A stretch of DNA of 64,000 nucleotides from assembly GCF_000739615.1 (NCBI RefSeq), contig NZ_BATP01000058.1, forward strand, positions 62,001 to 126,000, in the 5' to 3' direction. The notes below the pieces were generated by a model. The model had not been told where the DNA came from, searched no databases, and saw only the letters and a list, made by a program, of their open reading frames with translations. Positions 58,550-64,000 of the stretch are shown here, piece by piece (the first letter of the stretch is position 1; each line of letters starts with the position of its first letter). Source of the DNA: Haloferula sp. BvORR071 (GTDB taxonomy: Bacteria; Verrucomicrobiota; Verrucomicrobiia; Verrucomicrobiales; Akkermansiaceae). Position numbers and translations under genes: made by a program.

Positions 58550-59812
58550 TCATGCTGTATTCAGGAATCCCTTCAGCAGGCTCTCCAGTCGTGCGGTCCC
58601 GTGATCGGCGCGATAACGGGCGTGTTCAGAGTGCAACGGCTGATCCTGCCAATCCCTGCCCTCTAGGATCCTTCGGATCGCCTCCAGAGCGCGGTCGGAA
58701 TCGCCCTCCGGAATCGTCAGACCGGTGCGGTAGCCTTCGATTCGGTGGCCAATACACTCGCCAGCGGTGGCCAGACAGGGGATGTCGAAGGAGGCAGCCT
58801 TGCCGAGTGCGCCGCTGCTGCCCTCGAAGCCTTCATACGCGGCCCATGCCACATCGAAAGTCTTGAAGATCGAGTTGAAGTCCGACTCCTCGGGAATGCG
58901 GCCGGCGTTGAGATCGAGGTGCACGTTGTCGATCTCGCCGCTCTGGATTTTCGCCGCGATGGCATCCACCGTGGCGAGTTCCTCCGCGCTGTATTCGGGA
59001 CGCTCGAAGCGGCCGGCGCAGGCGAAGTACCATGGAAGTCGTAGTTCGCGGGCCTTCTCCGCCACGCGCAAGAGATTGAGCAAGCCCTTGCGGCGCTCCA
59101 TGCCGATCAGGCCGATCACCTTGCGGCCACTTGCCTTGCGGAGGATCTCCTTGGCCAGCACATAGGGTTCCTCCGGCAGGCTGAAGTCGGTCACATCCGG
59201 GAAGCCGTGGACCGGCTTGCCGATGTAAGCCTGCATCGGATCCACGAAGCGCTCGTCCAGCACGCCGATGCCACGGCACAGCGGGCTGCGGATCAGGGCA
59301 TCGCCCTTGGCCAGCAGGCGCAGGGATTTCTTCGGTGAGGGCGACTCGCGGTAGTGGTGATTCCGCAGGTAGAGCCCGCTCCAGGGACGATCAATCGTCA
59401 GGTGCGGGACTGATGCCAGCGGCAGGAAGCGCAGGTAGCTGTCGAGATAAGGGAAGAACACCAAGTCGACTTTGCGGCCGACCTTCTGCTCGGCCTCGAA
59501 GAGGGTATCGGCACAGCGTTTCCAGCGCTGGAAGGTCCGCAGCGGATCGCCCTCGAAGCGGCCACCGAACCAGCTGCGCTTGCCGCCGGGGAGGTGGTGG
59601 GTGCTCAGCTTCTTGTCGACCTCCGGCACGCTGTCCTCTGCCGCGGCACGGGCTCCGGCGAGGGCTTCTGCAGGATTCGGGCACAGACCGATGACGAAGG
59701 CACCCAAGCGCAGGAAGGCAGCGCTGAACTGGGAAAAATACATCGGGTGGTGGCCGACCCAAAGTGGATCGACCAGAGCGACGGTTTTCGTCGGCTGCGA
59801 ATCGGAAATCAT
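58550..59812 (-). CDS. glycosyltransferase, GT4-like
   Basis: 420 residues, GT-B fold. VALVDPLWVGHHPMYFSQFSAAFLRLG opens the N-terminal domain; the C-terminal domain has VIGLIGMERRKGLLNLLRVAEKARE (residue ~230), FDVAWAAYEGFEGSSGALGKAASFDIPCLATAGECIG (~320-355), the family-4 nucleotide-sugar loop. Donor and acceptor cannot be read. It overlaps the next gene by 4 bp (ATGA) and is last in a four-gene minus-strand operon. Confidence 0.8.
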   Translation of the reverse strand: MISDSQPTKTVALVDPLWVGHHPMYFSQFSAAFLRLGAFVIGLCPNPAEALAGARAAAEDSVPEVDKKLSTHHLPGGKRSWFGGRFEGDPLRTFQRWKRCADTLFEAEQKVGRKVDLVFFPYLDSYLRFLPLASVPHLTIDRPWSGLYLRNHHYRESPSPKKSLRLLAKGDALIRSPLCRGIGVLDERFVDPMQAYIGKPVHGFPDVTDFSLPEEPYVLAKEILRKASGRKVIGLIGMERRKGLLNLLRVAEKARELRLPWYFACAGRFERPEYSAEELATVDAIAAKIQSGEIDNVHLDLNAGRIPEESDFNSIFKTFDVAWAAYEGFEGSSGALGKAASFDIPCLATAGECIGHRIEGYRTGLTIPEGDSDRALEAIRRILEGRDWQDQPLHSEHARYRADHGTARLESLLKGFLNTA

Positions 59813-61185
59813 GAGCGGGGAGCGCGCAGCCCGGCATGGATCCAGGAGGCGCGCACGAGGAAAGATTGGGAGAGTCCCGCCATCACGCCGAAAATCATCG
59901 CGGCCAGTCGTTCGTCGAAAGGATTGGAGGTCAGGCTTTCACTGAGCAGGCAGCATGCCGCCACGAAGGGCAGGAATGCCAGCCACTGGTCCGGCCCTGG
60001 ATCGGAGGCATTCGAGCGCGCTGCGAGCAGCGAGGCCGCCATCACCCCGCCGATCAACCCGAGGTGCGCGAGCAGGCCGATGACTCCGCCGGAGAAGAGT
60101 GAGTAGGTCCAGGTGGAGTGACCGGCAAACCACACGTCATCGCCGATTTCCTCGCTCGGCGGATAGACGAGGTGGATCGCTGGCATGTATTGTGAGTGCC
60201 AGTAGTAGGAGGCGCCGATGCCCTTGCCGAAGAGGTAGTGCACGGGGTCGCGGTTCAGGATCTCGAAGATCCCGTCCGCCTCCGCACGCCGAGTCAGGTA
60301 GGAAATGTCCTCGGTGGTGTTGCGGTCGGAGGCGTGGTGGAAGAGCCGCTCGTTCCAGCGCTCGATCTGGTGTGGCTGCGCAACGAAGAGCCCCGCGATG
60401 GCAATCGCCGCCAGTCCGCCCAAGACCACCAGCGGTGCCATCCGCTTCAGCGCATCAATCGGCTGATAGATGCCCCAGCGGGTGCCGAGCACGAAGCACA
60501 AGCTGCTAGCCGCCGCTGAGGCCATGACCGGGAAGAGCAGCGAGCGCGTGACCGTGATGAAGATCCCGAAGAACAGCACGCCCACCGCCAAAGGAAGCAG
60601 CCAATGGAAGCGCGAGCGCAGCAGCATCGCGCAGCCGATCCATGCGGCCAGCCAGTTGTTGGCAGCGCTCTGCACCTCGGTGCGCGCGGTGTCGAAGGTC
60701 ACGCCCTTGAACACGAAGCCTTGGAAAATCCGCCACACGATGTTGGTGCAGGCTGCGGCGAAGACCGGCATGACGATCCGCGATGGCCGCACGCCGACAC
60801 AGCTGGCGATGTGCGCATTCATCATGCCCGCGAAGCACAGGCAGAGCGGCAGGATGATGCGGATCGAGCGGGCGGGCTGGACGCCCTGGAGCAGGGAATT
60901 CGCCGCCATGAAGGCGAGGAAGCCGCCCCAGAAAAGGATCAGCCAAGCCCCGGGCCGGACCAGCAAGTAACGCCAGCCGAACCAGAGGATGCCCGCGGTG
61001 GAACTCATCGCGAGGGCCAGGAACACCAGCTGGTCGAGGCCGGCACCGGCCCCCGATTCGCGAGCGATCGCATTGCGGTAGTCCAGCGCGAAGGAGGCCA
61101 TGAAGACCCACAGCAAGATCTCGACCCAGCGTGCGGCCGGGCTGAGAGGCACTTCGACGGGATCGTGGCTCGTGCTCGTCGTCAT
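59809..61185 (-). CDS. O-antigen ligase/polymerase-like membrane protein
   Basis: 458 residues from ATG 61183-61185. About 11-12 hydrophobic helices spread over the chain, with a large polar loop (~270-350, ERWNERLFHHASDRNTTEDISYLTRRAEADGIFEILNRDPVHYLFGKGIG) between late helices, the Wzy/WaaL arrangement, and GHSTWTYSLFSGGVIGLLAHLGLIGG after it. Probably polymerises or ligates lipid-linked glycan in the periplasm. Overlaps both neighbours by ATGA. Confidence 0.72.
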   Translation of the reverse strand: MTTSTSHDPVEVPLSPAARWVEILLWVFMASFALDYRNAIARESGAGAGLDQLVFLALAMSSTAGILWFGWRYLLVRPGAWLILFWGGFLAFMAANSLLQGVQPARSIRIILPLCLCFAGMMNAHIASCVGVRPSRIVMPVFAAACTNIVWRIFQGFVFKGVTFDTARTEVQSAANNWLAAWIGCAMLLRSRFHWLLPLAVGVLFFGIFITVTRSLLFPVMASAAASSLCFVLGTRWGIYQPIDALKRMAPLVVLGGLAAIAIAGLFVAQPHQIERWNERLFHHASDRNTTEDISYLTRRAEADGIFEILNRDPVHYLFGKGIGASYYWHSQYMPAIHLVYPPSEEIGDDVWFAGHSTWTYSLFSGGVIGLLAHLGLIGGVMAASLLAARSNASDPGPDQWLAFLPFVAACCLLSESLTSNPFDERLAAMIFGVMAGLSQSFLVRASWIHAGLRAPRS

Positions 61186-62579
61186 GGGCGGCAGGCGGCC
61201 GGATCCCCGAGCGCCCGGGCAAGAGTGACACCGCGGTCCTCCCAACGGAAGGCGGATCGGCAGGCGTCCAAGGCCCGCGAGGCCGCGTGGTTGAGGAAAT
61301 CCAGGTCGTCGATCTTCGCGGCCACGGCGGCGGCGAGCGTGGCGGGATCAGGAGCGGCGACTGCCTCGCTACGCGGGTCGACCGGCACACCGCTCAGAGC
61401 GGCTTCCACTGAGGCGAGCGGCAGGCCGCGGAAAATGTAGTCCAGCGCCTTCAGTTTGAAGCCACCACCGAGCGCCTCCGGGATCAGCCCGATCCGGGCC
61501 TCGTCGAGGTAGGGTGTCACGGAGGGCACGTTCGCCTGGAAGCTGGCCCATGGATACTGGCGGGCAAGCGCGGCAAACCACGCCGGGTCCGCCTTGCCGA
61601 CCACTCGGAAGCCGATGTTCGCGGCCTGGAAGGGGGCCGCTGCGGCTTGCAGGAAGGCTTCAAGGTTGCGTTGCTTGGCCAGCCACTCGAAGGCCCCGGC
61701 GAGGACGACGCGGCGGGGGGTTTCCGGCACGATCGGGCGGGGCGGTCCCGCGGGCACTTGGCCGCCGTAGCCTGGAGGCAGGACGAAAACCGGCACGCCC
61801 GGTGCATCCACCCGGAAGGCCTCCGCATCGCGCGGCGTGATCGCGGAGATCAGATTCGCGCGGCGGGCGAGGGCCAGCTCCATGCGCGCGTACTTCCAAG
61901 CGTCCCACTTCAGCGCCGTTCGCAGGTGGAGGGAGCCGCCGCGGTCACCGGCCACCTGCTTGCGCACGGAGGCCTCGTGGTTGTGCGCGAGGTAGAGGAC
62001 CTTGGCACTGGCGGGGATCTGGCTCAGGGCCCAGGCGCAGGCGGCTTGATCAATGATGATCCAGTCCCACTGCTGTCCGAGGAAGTTCTTGAGCAGCTCG
62101 CGCTGGACGGGATTTCCCAGGCGATAGGCATCGCTGGGGAGTGCGGATGCGAGGCTCTTGAGGCGTCCGCCGGGGATATTGCCCATCAGCACCCAATCGA
62201 GCGGGCGGCGGCCCTTGCTGAGCTGGCCATCAGGCATGACCCCTGGATCTTCCTCACCGAGCAAGGCCGCGACTTCCGCACCCAGGTGGGGATCACGCCG
62301 CGCCTTTTGTAGGTAGGGCGTGGCGGGCAGCAGGCCGCCGCGCTCGAACATGATCTTCGCCGCTTCGAGATTCAGCGAGGGATTTTCCGGATCGGTCGCG
62401 AGGCGCTGCACCACTTCCACGACCCCCGCGTCCCCAGCAGGATCGATCGCTTGGTGGGCGAGCACGGTGATCTCCATCCCCGGCTGCGCAGCCAGCGAGC
62501 GGAGCAGACCCAGCGAGTAAATCAATTCGCCGCTATTCGCGGGTCGCGGGTCTTGCCGGGTGATCCAGAGGCAACGCAT
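61182..62579 (-). CDS. glycosyltransferase, GT4-like, with internal helical insertion
   Basis: 465 residues. MRCLWITRQDPRPANSGELIYSLGLLRSLA starts the N-terminal Rossmann domain; a helical insertion (~55-140) follows, then VLYLAHNHEASVRKQV and ALARRANLISAITPRDAEAF; the C-terminal domain has RRVVLAGAFEWLAKQRNLEAFL and EARIGLIPEALGGGFKLKALDYIFRGLPLAS (GT4-type loop). Putative polysaccharide GT. The insertion is unusual for GT4 enzymes. Confidence 0.78.
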   Translation of the reverse strand: MRCLWITRQDPRPANSGELIYSLGLLRSLAAQPGMEITVLAHQAIDPAGDAGVVEVVQRLATDPENPSLNLEAAKIMFERGGLLPATPYLQKARRDPHLGAEVAALLGEEDPGVMPDGQLSKGRRPLDWVLMGNIPGGRLKSLASALPSDAYRLGNPVQRELLKNFLGQQWDWIIIDQAACAWALSQIPASAKVLYLAHNHEASVRKQVAGDRGGSLHLRTALKWDAWKYARMELALARRANLISAITPRDAEAFRVDAPGVPVFVLPPGYGGQVPAGPPRPIVPETPRRVVLAGAFEWLAKQRNLEAFLQAAAAPFQAANIGFRVVGKADPAWFAALARQYPWASFQANVPSVTPYLDEARIGLIPEALGGGFKLKALDYIFRGLPLASVEAALSGVPVDPRSEAVAAPDPATLAAAVAAKIDDLDFLNHAASRALDACRSAFRWEDRGVTLARALGDPAACRP

Positions 62580-62600
62580 GGCTGGAGCTTGCCGCAGCCC

Positions 62601-63803
62601 TCAGGGCTTGGCTGTTAGAATCCGCTCGAAAGTGCTGGCGGTTTTCTCGATCGGGAAGGTTTCCTCCGCATAGGCCCGCGCCTTGGCGCCGAATTCCGCG
62701 CACTCGTCGGGCGAGGCATGCAGGAACTTGGCCGCTGCCAGAAAGCCATCGAGATCTCGCGGCTGAACGGTGATGCCCGCGCCTTGCTCGCGGGTGATCC
62801 GCGCAGCCAGGTTTTCCTGCGGCACCGCAAGCAGCAGCGGCCGGGCCGCACAGAGATAGCTGAGGGTCTTCGACGGCACCGAGAAGACTCCTGCGTCTTC
62901 TTCCAGGATTCCGACCAGCACATCACCCGTCGCCAGCACGGCCGGAAGCTCAGCGAAGGTTTGGTACGGCAGAAGTAGTAGATTGTTCAGGCCCGCTGCC
63001 GCGGACTCGCGCCGCAGCCATTCCGCGCCGATCCCTTCCGAGACGACGACGACCATGACCTCGGGCTGCGTCTGGAAGCGCTTGGCCAACTCCAGCAGCA
63101 TCGCCGGATTGTGCTTCATGCCGATGGTCCCACTGTAAAGGAACACGAACTTATCGGCCAAGCCGTGGCGCTGGGCCCAGGGATTGTCCTTCGGCAGCGC
63201 GGGCAGTTCTTCGATCACTGCCCAGTTCGGCACCACCGAGACCCGCTCCGGATCGACGCCGAACTCGCCTTCAAGAATTGGCGTGAAGTCTTCCGTGATG
63301 GCGACGATGCCGCTGCTGCGCTTGAATTGCCGCGAATCGAGCAAGCGATACCAGGCACCGATGAAGCCGCCGGCGACCGGGATCTTTTTCCGCAACAGCT
63401 TGTCCACCGCCAGGCTGTAGAAGTCCTGGACCCAGTAGTAAAAGCGGCCGCCGGATTCCACGGTGGCACGGGTGATCGGCTCCTGCGTCTCAGTCGGCGT
63501 ATTGCCGGAAAGCACCGCATCCGGCTTCCAGGAGCGCACGAACTCCGCGGCTTCCTGGCCATAGCGGATTTCCATGCTGCGCCGGCGGCGGAAGGAATAC
63601 TTGTAGCGGGTGTACTCCGGATCCATCGGGATCTCCCGGAACTCTAGGGTCTCGGCATCACCGGGATTGCGGCGAAGGTCGCCGCGCGGCGTTTGCAGGG
63701 ATCCGGCAAAGGCGTGAACCACCTGATGACCTCGCGCGGCGAGGGCACGACTCAGGGACGTTGGGAAGCCGTGGCCGGCGTAATCGTGGACCAGAATCTT
63801 CAT
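62601..63803 (-). CDS. glycosyltransferase, GT4 (WcaI/FnlC-like)
   Basis: 400 residues from ATG 63801-63803. MKILVHDYAGHGFPTSLSRALAARGHQV begins the GT-B fold; NTPTETQEPI and FYYWVQDFYSLAVDKLL (~125-145), VVPNWAVIEELP, FLYSGTIGMKHNPAMLLELAKRF and EDAGVFSVPSKTLSYLCAARPLLLAVPQENLAARI (C-terminal loop) are WcaI-like GT4 features. First gene of the glycan operon, 21 bp before the next. Divergent from the partial gene at the right edge with a short shared promoter region. Confidence 0.85.
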   Translation of the reverse strand: MKILVHDYAGHGFPTSLSRALAARGHQVVHAFAGSLQTPRGDLRRNPGDAETLEFREIPMDPEYTRYKYSFRRRRSMEIRYGQEAAEFVRSWKPDAVLSGNTPTETQEPITRATVESGGRFYYWVQDFYSLAVDKLLRKKIPVAGGFIGAWYRLLDSRQFKRSSGIVAITEDFTPILEGEFGVDPERVSVVPNWAVIEELPALPKDNPWAQRHGLADKFVFLYSGTIGMKHNPAMLLELAKRFQTQPEVMVVVVSEGIGAEWLRRESAAAGLNNLLLLPYQTFAELPAVLATGDVLVGILEEDAGVFSVPSKTLSYLCAARPLLLAVPQENLAARITREQGAGITVQPRDLDGFLAAAKFLHASPDECAEFGAKARAYAEETFPIEKTASTFERILTAKP

Positions 63804-63939
63804 TCTCGGGGGGAGAGGGGGGTGCGCGGATCTTAGCCGCTGGCCGCAAAGCGTCAACGCGGCCTGTTCACGTGATCGCGTGGGGAAGGGAATCACTCAT
63901 GCCTCGACCCTTCTCAAGTCCACCGCTAGCAATCCCTTC

Positions 63940-64000
63940 GTGAACGACCCTCAGCCCGCCCGGCCGGAAGTCAGGATCGCGCTCATCTACCTTCTGGGGG
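63940..64000 (+). CDS. partial CDS at right window edge
   Basis: Twenty codons from GTG 63940 run open to the window end: short Pro/Arg-rich start, then VRIALIYLLG, a first beta strand in the style of glycosyltransferase N-termini. Divergent from the WcaI-like gene. Too short to assign. Confidence 0.4.
   Translation, partial: MNDPQPARPEVRIALIYLLG

Noticed and set aside
1..64000. CRISPR arrays, tRNA or rRNA genes
   Set aside because: No regularly spaced identical repeats with unique spacers, no cloverleaf with GTTCGANNC arm or rRNA signature was noticed in any gap.

Overview
The window looks like a GC-rich chromosome segment of a member of the Verrucomicrobiota (Verrucomicrobiaceae/Luteolibacter-like is my best guess, from memory of family content). 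Reasons: an ECF sigma factor translationally coupled to a PVC-type Ser/Thr kinase, secreted Asp-Pro-rich helical-repeat proteins, a CE15-like esterase, an outer-membrane LPS gene (waaA) and many short palindromic repeats between genes. No rRNA, tRNA, CRISPR array or complete insertion sequence was recognised. No database search was possible; family assignments rest on motifs read in the translated sequence.

Layout. 0-7 kb: hypotheticals, a zinc-ribbon protein, a type II topoisomerase B subunit, a secreted beta-propeller-like protein and a lipoprotein formylglycine-generating enzyme. 7.3-13.7 kb: the most interesting locus, a compact type VII-secretion-like module: two W-x-D (WXG100-like) small proteins around a coiled-coil protein, translationally coupled to a 1278-residue membrane FtsK/EssC-like ATPase, facing a CDC48-type AAA+ ATPase. 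13.8-18.6 kb: two overlapping helical-repeat proteins and a double retropepsin-like protease. 18.7-26.2 kb: NIPSNAP protein, GYF/DUF4328 membrane protein, a HopA1-family protein, two small unknowns, dnaB, a DnaA-box cluster (possible origin or dnaB control region), rplI, gatA and gatC. 26.3-35.5 kb: redox-inactive TlpA-like protein, sigma/kinase pair, YihX-like phosphatase, PAS hybrid histidine kinase and a sterol-desaturase-like hydroxylase.

35.5-42.6 kb is an accessory, repeat-rich stretch: a long palindrome, an orphan phage terminase small subunit, tandem paralogous secreted proteins, a three-hairpin repeat, MarR regulator with candidate operator, peptidase E between two 80-bp inverted-repeat elements, an AT-rich secreted protein, a YwqG/DUF1963-like protein and a small gene broken by an amber codon. 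42.6-53.2 kb is an envelope block: GT28 glycosyltransferase, membrane-anchored unknown, sulfatase-superfamily membrane enzyme with Thr as likely nucleophile, AsmA-like protein, rsmD, waaA and an RGG-rich protein. 53.5-58.5 kb has secreted hydrolases and moaA. 58.5-63.8 kb is a minus-strand polysaccharide operon: three glycosyltransferases and an O-antigen ligase/polymerase-like membrane protein, mostly coupled by ATGA overlaps, with a divergent gene cut by the window end.

How genes work together: the coupled FtsK module probably exports or handles its own small helical proteins; the sigma factor and kinase form one signalling unit; waaA with its neighbours and the terminal operon build surface glycans; rplI-dnaB keeps a gene order common in bacteria but is split here by a terminator and the DnaA-box cluster.
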